Positions 8,572 to 18,943 of a stretch of DNA of 30,976 bases are shown in pieces. The position numbers were made by a program, and so were the translations under genes. Under the pieces are notes generated by a model that was not told where the DNA came from, made no database searches, and saw only the letters and a list, made by a program, of their open reading frames with translations. Source of the DNA: Bacteroidales bacterium UBA1208 (GTDB taxonomy: Bacteria; Bacteroidota; Bacteroidia; Bacteroidales; P3); the NCBI GenBank assembly GCA_002309955.1, contig DBXQ01000020.1, positions 1 to 30,976 on the forward strand. The letters are read 5' to 3'. Position 1 is the first letter of the stretch; every line of letters starts with the position of its first letter.

Positions 8572-11500
8572 CTAACGGACAATCAACTTACGCACCACAT
8601 TGGTGTTATCGGCTGTGATACGCACGAAGTAAGCTCCTTGTGCCAGCAGCGAGGCAGGCAGCACTGTGGTTTCCATTCCGGGAGCCAATTGCTGGCTGAA
8701 GCGCACACGGCCGGTGAGGTCAATGACTTCCACACGGACTTCGCTATTGGCAATGGGAACGGTGAGCGTGACATCAGTGCTGGTGGGATTGGGCACGAGA
8801 CGTACACCGCCATCGTCGGTAATGTCGTCAATATTGCTGAAGGGTGTAGTTATTGTAATGAGATTGGACCAGTGTTCACTGAAGAAGTTGTCGCCACAAA
8901 TTGCACGGACATAGATATCATAACTGCTTTCGCCGACAAGGCCTGTAAGCGTGTAGGGATGGGTGTCGGTCTGAACGACAAAGCCTGTACCTTGGTCGAA
9001 TCCAGAATATCCATATTCGATTTCCCACCGAGAAGCACGGCCTCCCTCAGTCCAGTCGAGGACTACGCTGTTGCCCTGCAGGTCGGAATAGGTGAGGTTG
9101 GTGACATCGGGACAGAAGTCGGTGGTGAAGGAAATGGTGTCGCTCCACTCGCTGGGATCGTCTATATCCTGACACGAAGCCTGAACAGCGGCGTAGTAGA
9201 CCATATTGGGATCAAGACCGGAAATGGTTTTGTGGGCGACATAGCTGTTCGAATATCTGTCGGTATAGCTGTTGAAGAGGTGAACACGGTAGCTGTTGTT
9301 GTTCTGCTCAGGATCCCAACGGAGGGTTACTTTGCTGTTGGTCACTTCGTCAACACGAAGTCCATTGGGCGACAGACAGGGGATATCGTCTGAATTAAAG
9401 GTACGGACTTCCCAGTTGGAAATACCTGTGCTGTCGCAGATTTGACGCACTTGATAGACGTAGTCGGTTACCGGTAGGACATTGTTTATCACGTAGAAAG
9501 TGTCGTTGATAACGTAGTCGTTGGTTATCCAACTGGAAGTAGAGGCTAAACGGTAACCAATTTGGTAGGAACTGCCGGTGTTGCGCCAACGGAGAGTGAC
9601 GGTGTTAGGCCTGATAACAGGATTGAGTACAGTCGGTTTGGGACAGGTGGAGGGAGGACAGAATTCGAAGGCCATCAGGTTACGATAGGCATAGACAACA
9701 CGTGTACCGGTAAAGGCTGGAAGTGCGTTAACATTGGGATTCTGGGAATCGGAGTAAAGAACCAACGATTTTGCATCAGCGGTATTGGAGACATAGAAGA
9801 AATAATCGGAGCCGTCGTAGGCGTTACTATTGTCATCAATGGCGATAACAAGATTGCTGGCCCCATCGTATTCGAAAGGATAGTTAAGAATAAAGCGATT
9901 CCACCCCTCTGCGCAGTTGAGGGTTCCTGTGTAAACAAGTTGCATACTATCGGGGTTAACATAGTCATTGCTGGAACTGAAAGAAGAGAGTGTGGTGTGA
10001 CCCATGTAGATAGTGCAGTTGGTCTTCGATGACATAGCGGTAGTATAAGCATATTTGAAACTGATGGCAGAGATAGAACCTGCACCGCTCAGTTCGTCGC
10101 TGGTAATAATTTGCTGACTATATGTGTATCTGTAGTAGTTGTTAACGGGCAGGTTATAGGAAGTAGTAGTGGTGGCTGTGCTGCCAATGGTGTCGAAATA
10201 GCTGTCGTTGCATTGTTTGGTCATGAATTGATAGCTGAGAGAAAGGGTTGAACTGTCGTTCTCGCTACATATACGACGTACATAGACGTTATAGCGCACA
10301 CCGGGGGTGAGGCCAGTGACGTGAATGTGATTTGTGTTGAGACGTTCGTTGGCAACCACATTACCTGTAGCTGTGCGGCAAAGGAAATGATAGTTGGCTT
10401 CTTCCGGCCCGATCCATTCGACATCGGCAGTAGTCATGGTGGTATGGGTAGCCTGGACTGCAACAGGACGCGGACAATCGACATAGTCTATCCTGACATT
10501 GTCAACAGCAGCAGGACCTCCCATATAGGGGGTGCTGGCAGTGGATTGGTTGAACCAGAAGAAGGCCAGTCGATGAACACCGGAGAGGGTGTCGAGAACA
10601 ACGCTATAGGTGTTCCAGACAGTGTTTAGACGAACCATGGCCAAGGGAGTAAGGTCATTGACCATGCCCCATGGGGAAGTGATGTTGCTGTTAGAGGCAA
10701 CAACAGGGATGTTGGGATCGACGAGGAAGACCATTAAGGCATCCCATCCTTGAGTAGGAGTACCACCGGCGGCAGCACGGAAGGAAAGAATAAAGCTGGA
10801 GTCGTTAGTGCCGAAATCTATATCGCGATAAGCGGAGGCATTGACGACCTGATTAAGGTCAGTACTATAGGTACGTCCTGAGTCGGCCGACACGTACATG
10901 GCATAGCTGCCGAGATTAGTGTAGCCGGGAGTGCCGTCGCCAGCACCAGTGCCGCGGTACCAGTTAACGGTCGTGTTACTATTGGTCTGCCAGTTTTCCC
11001 ATTCGGTGGCACTTTCGAAGTCATAGAAATAGGGAACCGAGGCAGGCACCTGCTGGGTGTTGAAATAGCCCACAGCAACAGCCCAGGCCGAGGTGTCGCC
11101 GATACCACAGATTGTCCGGATGTAAATGTCATAGAAACTGGAAGGTGTGAGACCTGTAAGAGTGACAGGGTTAGTCGAGACGACCATTCGTGTGCCTGTC
11201 CCGAGCATAAATCCATGAGGACCATATTCCACTTGCCACTGGGTAGCATATGACCGTGGATTCCATCCTATGACTGCAGAATTATAGGTAGTGTTGCTTA
11301 CTGTGAGACGGTTAGGTGTCTGGCATGCCGGTATCAAATCAATGTTGACACTATCAATATAAAACGGATTGTTTGACATGCCAGCAGGGGTTACGCTCAC
11401 AAAAGTAATATACTTACCTGCATCAAGAGCCTCCTCGAACGACACCTCGTAGAGAGTGGGATTGTTATCAATAAGGATGGTATCAACAGGGGTAAAGGTG

Positions 11501-14500
11501 CTCAGATCGCCCGCAACAGAGCATACTCCTACAATACACTGGGGAACGGTAGTGGTCTGATTAGTCCATGCCTTGAAAACGGCCTGAACCATATTGACGG
11601 GATAAGATATGCTGTCGAGTTCGGGCATGGAGGCATACACCTGATTGGAAGAGTATGTATACATGTACAGTGTACGATGGGTGGTATGGTCGGCATTGCA
11701 TGTCACATCAATAATATAGGGATAGGAGCTATAGCCGCCATAAGTCCAACAGTAGGGATGGACGGAAGAACCCACATGAGCAGATGAGCCAAAGCTGACC
11801 GAATAGGGCAATGAATCAATAATGCCGCAGAGCGTATTGAAATAGGTTGCAAAAGACCAGTTGGAGGTGTCACCTATGCCGCACAATCCACGAACATAGA
11901 CTTCGTATTGGGTCGAATGGTTAAGACCATAGAGAGTCACACTATCCACCACACTGGTGACCAACATTCCTGTTCCACGGCTGAAACCGACAGGGCCATA
12001 TTCTATCTCGAAGAAGTTAACACCAGGAGCATCCCAATTGACCGTAGCGGTGTTGGCAGTGATTGTGCTGACCGTTACATTTCGGGGGCGAATGCAACTG
12101 GGAATATACGTAACTTCGATATCGTCAAGGTATGGATAACTGCTGGCTCCGTTGCAGGAAAAGGCAATATACTGACTATTGGAGTCGGCATTGGTGAGGG
12201 GCACCTCAAAGTTTTCCCATGTGCTGATTGTCGAAGGTGTAACCATTGCCACCTGCCTGAATGTGGAGAAATCGTTGGGATCGGACATTACACCCACTTG
12301 AATGTTGTATGAACTGCTGGTTTTATAGAGTGCGAACGACACCTGAAGCGAATCCAAGGAAATACCGATGGCGGGAAGAGCCAAATAGGAATAATAAGTG
12401 GAGGAAGCATAGAAATACATGCTGTGGCTGCCACTGTTGGAATAGCTGGTACTAAGGTATGGATAGGAAGAACTACTATTGGTACCACGAGTCCAACAGG
12501 GGGTGATAGGTGAACCTGCAGTAGAAGCCGCTGTGAAGTTTTCAAAATTCTCGGTGAAAGGCAGGGTAGTAAGAGGTACGCAGGGAGTGGTGGCCGTAAA
12601 CATGGCATAAACATCACTGCTGTCACAATCGGGATAGATACGGACCTGATAGGTGGTCATGGGAGTCAGGTCACCAATGGCATAACTGTTGTCGGTAGTA
12701 TTGCTGACAGCTGTAATCCAGTTGGTGCTATCCTCTGCCTTATACATGATGGTCCACATGGTTTCCCGATAACCCGGAGCCCAGATGAACTTGATGGTGT
12801 CGGACAATACCTCGGTGACAATTGGATTGGGTGGCACACAATTGGTAAGTGTGTCGAGGGGCATAATGAAACTTACATTAGGACGCGAAGTGCTGTAATA
12901 GATTGACGAGGAAGTGAGATTACTGACGGTGTAGGCCGTATTGTCTTTGTAAGCATAAATGGAACGATTCACGCCACAACTGGTGCTGTAGCCGTTAAAT
13001 CCCGAGCTGTAGTGTGTGCTACCTGAAGGCTGATTGACAAAGGAGGTAAGGACAATACTATGGATACCGTCCCACACAAACGGGGTGGTGAAGGGGTATT
13101 CAATCGTACCGACATCGGAGGTGGTGCGGGTCCCGGAATAGACCTGAGTCATGCTGCCGGTGAGCGGAGTGTTGGTGGAGAAAACGGTATTGGTTGTATG
13201 TCCCATAAAGATGACAATATCCTTATTGTATGAACCGCCGGAAGCCCATGTATAGGTAATGCCTTCAATCGGACCGGGAGCAACACCCATGGAAATCAGT
13301 TCTGCAGGCGTATAAATACTTTGACAGAACGAGTTGCCATAGCTACTCATAACGGGGACACCCGATGTTTGCAACGTTCCATTGCCCGAGGGTAATGAAA
13401 CACCACCGGAAAGCGAACGGGTGGTAAATGAAATTGAATCGCCAAAGACAGTGTCACCATTGCATATTGAAGAAATTGTTGCCCTATAAGTGGTAAGCTG
13501 ATTGAGCCCTGAGAAGAAATAGAAAAGGTTGGAAGTAGTATCTTCGAAAGAGCCGAAAGCAGGATTTGTCAGATTCTCAATCCTGACCACATAATACGAG
13601 GGTATGGCGGTGCTTCCAACCAAATCCCACTCCACGAATGCCGAGGCTCCCGCGATGTGCGATATCTCGGCATGATTGACACTACGGCACGGGGGAGCAG
13701 CAACGCAAGAGACAGACAAGGCGAAACCACTTCTGACAACGCTACCGTCTGAAATAAAACGGATGGTCAACGGTCCGGAGTATGAACTAATAGTAGGGAT
13801 AGTGGCCGCACCATGGATTTGAGACAATAATGCGCCAGACGTACCGATTCCATCATATATATAAAGAAAGTCGTAATTGGTCTCAGAATTGATCGTACCA
13901 CTTATAGTTACCAACGAGTCGGGTGATGTCGGCATGATGACAAGAGTAGAATTGCAGTTGACGGAATAGTCTCCAGTAGCTCCGCCATCGTCATAGATGG
14001 TACCACCACAGGCATATATCGTGTTATAACCTGATACCGGCATATTGTACGAACCGGGAGTGACAACCACAGGCCCCACCCAAAAACTCTGCTCAGAGCC
14101 ACAATCAGTACGCAGATAAGCTTCATAAACGCCACCTGCAACCATTGTAGAACACACATATATGGTGTCGGTATAGTACTGGACAGTATTCTGCATACTG
14201 TCAACAGGGGTGCCTACAGTATCATAGCGCAACTCCCACATATCGGTGTATGGAGCCGAATTCCATGCAAAACAGACACTATCGGGACGTGAAAACGAAC
14301 GGCAAACAAAATTCAGCGGACGAAGACAACTACGTTCGTCGCGGACAAACGATAGTGTCAACCCTTGAGCAGGATAGTCGGTAGATGAAATTTCAACGGG
14401 TGAAATATTTTGAGACACTACAGGGTTACTCCATGAACCACTCAACGAAAGGGCTTTATTGGCACCATGCTCACGCACAAAAATCCAAAAATCCCCAGCC

Positions 14501-15036
14501 ACGTTTTCGTCCAACTGGCAAGTATCATAGATGAAATCAATATCGCCAGTTTCCCACAGCACCACTTGAAATATCAATGTATTCGACATTATATTATTGA
14601 TAGCAGGGTCGTTATATTCAATGACCACGCTGCGGCTCGGAGCCGTACCCCTCGTTTCATAATACACATGCCCTGAACCACCATCAGAAAGATTATATGA
14701 TGCACCCAAAGGGGAGATAATGCTCATGTCATTGATATGAGCGGAGTAATAACCTCCAACGCACGGGTCGTTGGTACCAATTCCTATCTGGCCATTGGAC
14801 CCTACAGTTATTACCGAACATGTATCCTGACCGAAGGGGAAGACAAAAGGTAACGAAAGTTGCTCAGACACATTAAGTCCACTACGCAAACTGGTCATCT
14901 CTGTTCCCGTCAGCGCAATCGAACTGAAAGTCGATGGATATGCGCTGAACACCAAATCGGAGACATACACTTGTGCACCTGCCATAAACGGCAACAATGC
15001 CATAGCCATTGCAATAAATAATCTAAGTCGTCTCAT
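8572..15036 (-). CDS. Giant FN3-repeat T9SS-exported surface protein (adhesin B)
   Basis: 2154 residues. The start is set at the ATG at 15036 because it opens directly on a signal peptide (MRRLRLFIAMAMALLPFMAG-AQ); an ATG 33 bases upstream would add a charged, unlikely extension. Order: signal peptide; an unnamed N-terminal beta-rich domain to about residue 220; FN3; a CUB-like domain near 335-445 (YDDGG, YDFLYIYDG, SDGS..GF); then about eight more FN3 domains mixed with three jelly-roll modules and other beta modules. The last 75 residues are a T9SS type A sorting domain (VRLVPNPTSTDV ... GAYFVRI ... KLIVR), normally removed as the protein is anchored to the surface lipopolysaccharide. The likely role is adhesion or glycan/protein binding at the surface; ligand unknown. 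It is paralogous to adhesin A and divergent from the C25 peptidase gene. Confidence 0.94.
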   Translation of the reverse strand: MRRLRLFIAMAMALLPFMAGAQVYVSDLVFSAYPSTFSSIALTGTEMTSLRSGLNVSEQLSLPFVFPFGQDTCSVITVGSNGQIGIGTNDPCVGGYYSAHINDMSIISPLGASYNLSDGGSGHVYYETRGTAPSRSVVIEYNDPAINNIMSNTLIFQVVLWETGDIDFIYDTCQLDENVAGDFWIFVREHGANKALSLSGSWSNPVVSQNISPVEISSTDYPAQGLTLSFVRDERSCLRPLNFVCRSFSRPDSVCFAWNSAPYTDMWELRYDTVGTPVDSMQNTVQYYTDTIYVCSTMVAGGVYEAYLRTDCGSEQSFWVGPVVVTPGSYNMPVSGYNTIYACGGTIYDDGGATGDYSVNCNSTLVIMPTSPDSLVTISGTINSETNYDFLYIYDGIGTSGALLSQIHGAATIPTISSYSGPLTIRFISDGSVVRSGFALSVSCVAAPPCRSVNHAEISHIAGASAFVEWDLVGSTAIPSYYVVRIENLTNPAFGSFEDTTSNLFYFFSGLNQLTTYRATISSICNGDTVFGDSISFTTRSLSGGVSLPSGNGTLQTSGVPVMSSYGNSFCQSIYTPAELISMGVAPGPIEGITYTWASGGSYNKDIVIFMGHTTNTVFSTNTPLTGSMTQVYSGTRTTSDVGTIEYPFTTPFVWDGIHSIVLTSFVNQPSGSTHYSSGFNGYSTSCGVNRSIYAYKDNTAYTVSNLTSSSIYYSTSRPNVSFIMPLDTLTNCVPPNPIVTEVLSDTIKFIWAPGYRETMWTIMYKAEDSTNWITAVSNTTDNSYAIGDLTPMTTYQVRIYPDCDSSDVYAMFTATTPCVPLTTLPFTENFENFTAASTAGSPITPCWTRGTNSSSSYPYLSTSYSNSGSHSMYFYASSTYYSYLALPAIGISLDSLQVSFALYKTSSSYNIQVGVMSDPNDFSTFRQVAMVTPSTISTWENFEVPLTNADSNSQYIAFSCNGASSYPYLDDIEVTYIPSCIRPRNVTVSTITANTATVNWDAPGVNFFEIEYGPVGFSRGTGMLVTSVVDSVTLYGLNHSTQYEVYVRGLCGIGDTSNWSFATYFNTLCGIIDSLPYSVSFGSSAHVGSSVHPYCWTYGGYSSYPYIIDVTCNADHTTHRTLYMYTYSSNQVYASMPELDSISYPVNMVQAVFKAWTNQTTTVPQCIVGVCSVAGDLSTFTPVDTILIDNNPTLYEVSFEEALDAGKYITFVSVTPAGMSNNPFYIDSVNIDLIPACQTPNRLTVSNTTYNSAVIGWNPRSYATQWQVEYGPHGFMLGTGTRMVVSTNPVTLTGLTPSSFYDIYIRTICGIGDTSAWAVAVGYFNTQQVPASVPYFYDFESATEWENWQTNSNTTVNWYRGTGAGDGTPGYTNLGSYAMYVSADSGRTYSTDLNQVVNASAYRDIDFGTNDSSFILSFRAAAGGTPTQGWDALMVFLVDPNIPVVASNSNITSPWGMVNDLTPLAMVRLNTVWNTYSVVLDTLSGVHRLAFFWFNQSTASTPYMGGPAAVDNVRIDYVDCPRPVAVQATHTTMTTADVEWIGPEEANYHFLCRTATGNVVANERLNTNHIHVTGLTPGVRYNVYVRRICSENDSSTLSLSYQFMTKQCNDSYFDTIGSTATTTTSYNLPVNNYYRYTYSQQIITSDELSGAGSISAISFKYAYTTAMSSKTNCTIYMGHTTLSSFSSSNDYVNPDSMQLVYTGTLNCAEGWNRFILNYPFEYDGASNLVIAIDDNSNAYDGSDYFFYVSNTADAKSLVLYSDSQNPNVNALPAFTGTRVVYAYRNLMAFEFCPPSTCPKPTVLNPVIRPNTVTLRWRNTGSSYQIGYRLASTSSWITNDYVINDTFYVINNVLPVTDYVYQVRQICDSTGISNWEVRTFNSDDIPCLSPNGLRVDEVTNSKVTLRWDPEQNNNSYRVHLFNSYTDRYSNSYVAHKTISGLDPNMVYYAAVQASCQDIDDPSEWSDTISFTTDFCPDVTNLTYSDLQGNSVVLDWTEGGRASRWEIEYGYSGFDQGTGFVVQTDTHPYTLTGLVGESSYDIYVRAICGDNFFSEHWSNLITITTPFSNIDDITDDGGVRLVPNPTSTDVTLTVPIANSEVRVEVIDLTGRVRFSQQLAPGMETTVLPASLLAQGAYFVRITADNTNVVRKLIVR

Positions 15037-15195
15037 ATTCTTTAAAGTTTTATTTTTATTACATAACAATTATCCTGTCAAATCAATAGCACTCACCCCG
15101 CACAATAAAACCAATAGACAAACACCTGTTAACCATCGCTCTATTTGTACATCAACAGATTTGCTATGTTTGAGGATGCATATTCATTGACATTG

Positions 15196-15203
15196 CAAAG
15201 ATA
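15196..15203 (-). promoter_or_regulatory. Promoter -7 element for adhesin B
   Basis: Minus strand TATCTTTG preceded by a long A-tract. Predicted leader of about 150 bases before the ATG at 15036. It lies back to back with the promoter of the C25 peptidase gene, only 32 bases away. Confidence 0.6.
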
Positions 15204-15235
15204 CAATTTTTTTTTATTATATTGCATTTTTTGTC

Positions 15236-15243
15236 TATTTTTG
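15236..15243 (+). promoter_or_regulatory. Promoter -7 element for the C25 peptidase gene
   Basis: TATTTTTG matches TAnnTTTG, with TTG eleven bases upstream and a T-tract between. It ends only ten bases before the ATG at 15254, so the transcript would have almost no leader. An alternative is the weaker TATATTGC at about 15218-15225. Confidence 0.5.
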
Positions 15244-15253
15244 CATTTTGAAA

Positions 15254-18082
15254 ATGGAATCACGCTGTCATCTCAAACATTTACTGACCCTCGTCGGTAC
15301 CATTCTGGTTGCCCTCTCAACATGGGGACAACCATACGTCACCAAATCAGGTACAATTGTCACACCGGCCGACAAAACAATGCTTTCCACCCCCCTATTC
15401 CCATCTGCCAAGACACCCATTGCCGACTCCTCGGCAGGTCTTTTCCTGATAGTCACCACACACGACCTCCTGCCTTCACTCCACCCTTTTGTACAATGGA
15501 AATGTCAACAAGGATTCCGGGTAAAAACGATAACCCCTACCGAGCCTCATCCCGACAGTATCCGTACCACCCTTTCGCACCACTATGCAGCCAACTCCAG
15601 CATACCCATGTACATACTCCTGGTTGGTGATGTAGACCGCATCCCGGCGTTCACAGGCAAACACACACCCGCTGGGCTGAGCGGTCATTTCACCGACCTC
15701 TATTACGGTGAATTCTCGGGCGATTATGTTCCCGAAGCCATGGTGGGACGCATTTCCATCACCGACACGGCACAACTCCTCCCCGTACTCTACAAAATCA
15801 TTGCCTACGAACAGGGGATTTTTGCCACCCACTACAATCAATTGCTACTCGTAGCAGGCAACGAACAACGCACACCTGCTCCCTTAACCACCAATGGACA
15901 AGTCAACTACCTTGCACAACTTGCCACCCTCTTCCGACCCGAAGTCGACACAGTATGCTTCCACAATCCTGAATCCGGTACACAGCGCGACAGCATCGTT
16001 GCAGCTTTGCGACAGAACAACACCTTGGTAAACTACACTGCCCACTGCACTACCCGGGGATGGACCAATCCGTCCTTCTCCATTTCCGACATCGACTCAC
16101 TCAACAACCCCATCCCCACACTCTTCTTCAACAACTGTTGCCGCGCCAACGCCTTTGCAGGCCAGTGCCTGGGCGAAGAACTGCTTCGCAAACCCCTTGG
16201 AGGTGCAGTTGCCGCCATCGGAGCCTCGAATGAGACTCTCTGGGACGAAGACTACTATTGGTCCGTAGGAGCCAAATACCCCATCACCACCACCCCGCAA
16301 TACGACAGCCTCCTGCCGGGAGCTTTCGACCATATTTTTCTCCGTCCCGACATTGAGCCTGCCTTTACAACCGACAACCACACCTTGGGAGATCTGCTCA
16401 TCCAAGGCTGCCTTGCTGTCACCACGGCCGGCTCCCCCTTCGACGCTTTCTATTGGGAAATCTACAACCTACTCGGCGACCCATCCATGACACCCTACTG
16501 GACTCATGCCGACACCCTCTCAATCTCACTCGATGACAGCATCCCTGCTGGCAACACAACACTCCACCTGCTTTGCACCCCCCATGCCCGCATCACGGCG
16601 ACAGCCGACACCCAACTACTTGGCACGACAATTGTCCCTGCAAACGGTGAAGTCCACCTTCAGCTTGACCACAGCATCGATGCCGACAGCATCACGCTCA
16701 CCGCCACCCGCCACGAAGCCCTCTGCGCCACCAAGCATCTCAAAGTCTACCATCCAGCCCAGCCCTACCTTGCGGTCACTCAATACCGCCTTGATGACAC
16801 CCTTCTCTTCCTCCGTATCAAAAACCAAGGTCTCACTCCGGCCCGTCAACATCGCATCTCGCTGACCCGATACAGCGAACAAGGTGTCATCCTGCCCACA
16901 GACCCCTTCCTCGACATACCATTCCTTCCCAGCTTGGCTGACACCCTTGTCTCTTTCAATCTAAGCAACTGCTATCCAGGATTTGAACCCCTACTCTCCG
17001 TCATCATAATGATACAAGACAGCGACGGCACCTACTACAACACCTTGCCCGTCAACATCCCTATGCCCGACCTCCGTCCCGTACTCACCCAACTGCAAAT
17101 TCTCGAAACCGACACCACTCCTTGTCTCCACCTCATGCCCAACCACACCTACTTGCTGTCCGTCACACTGGCTTACCCTGCCGATTCTTTAAACCTATCC
17201 ATCACCCCATACGAATCCACGTCACTCACCCCATGCCCTCAACAATTCACCACCCCCTTCAGCACCCCCGACAACCCATCCTACCTGCAAATAACTCTCA
17301 CACCCCATTACGGCATGTGGAACCAGACCTACACCTACTACCTTACCGCCTACAACACCCTTGAACCATTCGAATCAGCCGATTTCACAAACCTGCCTTG
17401 GCAGCATCCCAATCTCTATCCCTGGCAAATCGACTCCCTCCTGCCCCACAACGGCCACTATTGTGTCCGTTCCGCTCCCATCGACCACGACTTGCAATCC
17501 GTCCTCGCACTCAATATCAATGTCCTCTTCGACGACACTCTTTCGTTCTACTACAACGTCTCCAGCGAAGAAAAAGACTGGCTCTACTTCTATGTCGATG
17601 GTCGCAAACGGGGCTACTGGAGTGGCAACAGCGGCTGGCAACGCCATGCCCGGCTCATCACTGCCGGTCAACACCGACTGGAATGGGTCTATCAAAAAAA
17701 CGCCTCCATAAGCCAGCGCGACGACTGTGCCCGCATTGACGACATCCGCCTGCCCCTTGCCCTTTGGCAACAGCCCAGCGGCACCCCTGTACCCGACACC
17801 CTGCTCTCTATCTCTCCTCAGCCAGACGTCGGCTCCCACGATTATTTCACCATCTTTCCAAACCCCGTATCCACCCACACTAACCTGCACTACACTGAAA
17901 GCCCCGAAACCAGCACAATCACTGTCTTTGACAACATCGGGCGACCCATCGACAAAATAAATATTGCACCTCACACCACTTTCACACAATATTCAGCCAC
18001 CCATCTACGTTTTGGCACCTATACTCTCGTACTGCACAGCAGTACGGGCATACATGTACAAAAAATGATAGTTATACGATAG
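15254..18082 (+). CDS. Secreted gingipain-family (C25) cysteine peptidase with T9SS sorting domain
   Basis: 942 residues from ATG 15254; a TTG two codons earlier is possible. A signal peptide ends near WGQ, followed at about 50-415 by the C25 fold: LFLIVTTHDL, YILLVGDVD, then the catalytic His264 in VNYTAHC and the Cys pair 295/296 in FFNNCC, which align with His211 and Cys244 of RgpB. The fold closes with the typical GDPSMTPYW (408-416). A gingipain-like Ig domain follows to about 510, a jelly-roll domain at about 707-832, and a T9SS type A sorting domain from FPNPVS (about 866) to IVIR. It likely cleaves proteins outside the cell. The N-terminal prodomain is very short compared with RgpB, and the usual GHG around the His is AHC. 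The stop is 3 bases before the next gene. Not PorU, which has a large domain before the peptidase. Confidence 0.92.
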   Translation: MESRCHLKHLLTLVGTILVALSTWGQPYVTKSGTIVTPADKTMLSTPLFPSAKTPIADSSAGLFLIVTTHDLLPSLHPFVQWKCQQGFRVKTITPTEPHPDSIRTTLSHHYAANSSIPMYILLVGDVDRIPAFTGKHTPAGLSGHFTDLYYGEFSGDYVPEAMVGRISITDTAQLLPVLYKIIAYEQGIFATHYNQLLLVAGNEQRTPAPLTTNGQVNYLAQLATLFRPEVDTVCFHNPESGTQRDSIVAALRQNNTLVNYTAHCTTRGWTNPSFSISDIDSLNNPIPTLFFNNCCRANAFAGQCLGEELLRKPLGGAVAAIGASNETLWDEDYYWSVGAKYPITTTPQYDSLLPGAFDHIFLRPDIEPAFTTDNHTLGDLLIQGCLAVTTAGSPFDAFYWEIYNLLGDPSMTPYWTHADTLSISLDDSIPAGNTTLHLLCTPHARITATADTQLLGTTIVPANGEVHLQLDHSIDADSITLTATRHEALCATKHLKVYHPAQPYLAVTQYRLDDTLLFLRIKNQGLTPARQHRISLTRYSEQGVILPTDPFLDIPFLPSLADTLVSFNLSNCYPGFEPLLSVIIMIQDSDGTYYNTLPVNIPMPDLRPVLTQLQILETDTTPCLHLMPNHTYLLSVTLAYPADSLNLSITPYESTSLTPCPQQFTTPFSTPDNPSYLQITLTPHYGMWNQTYTYYLTAYNTLEPFESADFTNLPWQHPNLYPWQIDSLLPHNGHYCVRSAPIDHDLQSVLALNINVLFDDTLSFYYNVSSEEKDWLYFYVDGRKRGYWSGNSGWQRHARLITAGQHRLEWVYQKNASISQRDDCARIDDIRLPLALWQQPSGTPVPDTLLSISPQPDVGSHDYFTIFPNPVSTHTNLHYTESPETSTITVFDNIGRPIDKINIAPHTTFTQYSATHLRFGTYTLVLHSSTGIHVQKMIVIR

Positions 18083-18085
18083 TCC

Positions 18086-18913
18086 ATGCTGCAAATAGAC
18101 ACATTGCCACCCTATGCCTCCTTGGCCGACTCCACAGCCGACAGCCTCCAGATAATCTGCGCCTACGACACCCTCTTCACCCCCATAGGACGTGTGGAAC
18201 CCACTCTGCATAAAAGCCTTTTCTCCCACCACCTCCTCCCTGTCGAGAACTCCCACGAAATCTCCATCATGCACCAGGGTTCCCCAGGCTGGCTACTTGC
18301 CTTCATCGCCTTGTCCATTTTCCTCATCTGCACTTTCCTCCGCAACAAACAAATCTCCTTTCTCGATCTGCTCCACTCTGCCATCGACTCTCGTGCCATG
18401 GACCGCCTGTTACGCGACTCCAACCTGACCCACGCCACCGACCAAGCCATTATCGCTCCCCTCATGCTCCTTCCTCTCGCGCTGGTAGGATTCCACTCCT
18501 TCATCCCCCATGTCAGCAACCTTTGGCTAAACATCCTTCACTACATCCTTCTCCTCATGGGATGCTGCATCATCTACTACTCACGCAACGGCATCATCAG
18601 GCTCCTTGGCAACGCCTTCGACAACACCGACTCCGTCCACCTCTACCTCTCCAGCAACTATATCTATCACCTCCTCTACGGCATCGCTGCTACAGCCATC
18701 TCCTTCTTCATCTTCTACACCGACCGCGTCGGACAAACCTTCCTCTACATCCTCTTCGGCACAATTGGACTTCTTTTCATTATGCGTCTCTTCCGGGGCA
18801 TGCAACTATTTTTAACAAATTCAAAAACACCCAAATTCTTTTTATTTTATTATCTTTGCATTCTCGAAATCGTACCGATTATCATCGTTACAAAGCTTGT
18901 AATATCTTTATAG
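18086..18913 (+). CDS. DUF4271 multi-pass membrane protein
   Basis: 275 residues. The first 60 or so are soluble; then six hydrophobic segments follow, starting at about WLLAFIALSIFLICTF and ending with PIIIVTKLVISL at the C-terminus. This matches DUF4271, a Bacteroidota inner-membrane family without assigned function, commonly found just before the hemD-like gene as here. It starts 3 bases after the C25 peptidase stop, suggesting translational coupling, and carries a promoter for the next gene in its 3' part. Family assignment is from pattern and context; function unknown. Confidence 0.8.
   Translation: MLQIDTLPPYASLADSTADSLQIICAYDTLFTPIGRVEPTLHKSLFSHHLLPVENSHEISIMHQGSPGWLLAFIALSIFLICTFLRNKQISFLDLLHSAIDSRAMDRLLRDSNLTHATDQAIIAPLMLLPLALVGFHSFIPHVSNLWLNILHYILLLMGCCIIYYSRNGIIRLLGNAFDNTDSVHLYLSSNYIYHLLYGIAATAISFFIFYTDRVGQTFLYILFGTIGLLFIMRLFRGMQLFLTNSKTPKFFLFYYLCILEIVPIIIVTKLVISL
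18851..18858 (+). promoter_or_regulatory. Internal promoter -7 element ahead of hemD
   Basis: TATCTTTG followed by CA within the last codons of the DUF4271 gene. It predicts a start near 18865 and a leader of about 80 bases before the ATG at 18944. No good -33 TTTG is seen. Confidence 0.5.
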
Positions 18914-18943
18914 TAAGAGAGTTGAGTAAATAGAACAAGATTC

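Noticed and set aside
15037..15069. Upstream ATG extension of adhesin B
   Set aside because: It would place 11 charged residues before a textbook signal peptide; ATG 15036 is a better start. The same reasoning moved the starts of ptpA, ackA and the exonuclease inward.
15254..18082. C25 protein as T9SS sortase PorU
   Set aside because: PorU is longer, with a large domain before the peptidase, and is usually next to porV; this protein begins with the peptidase and has an extracellular jelly-roll domain.
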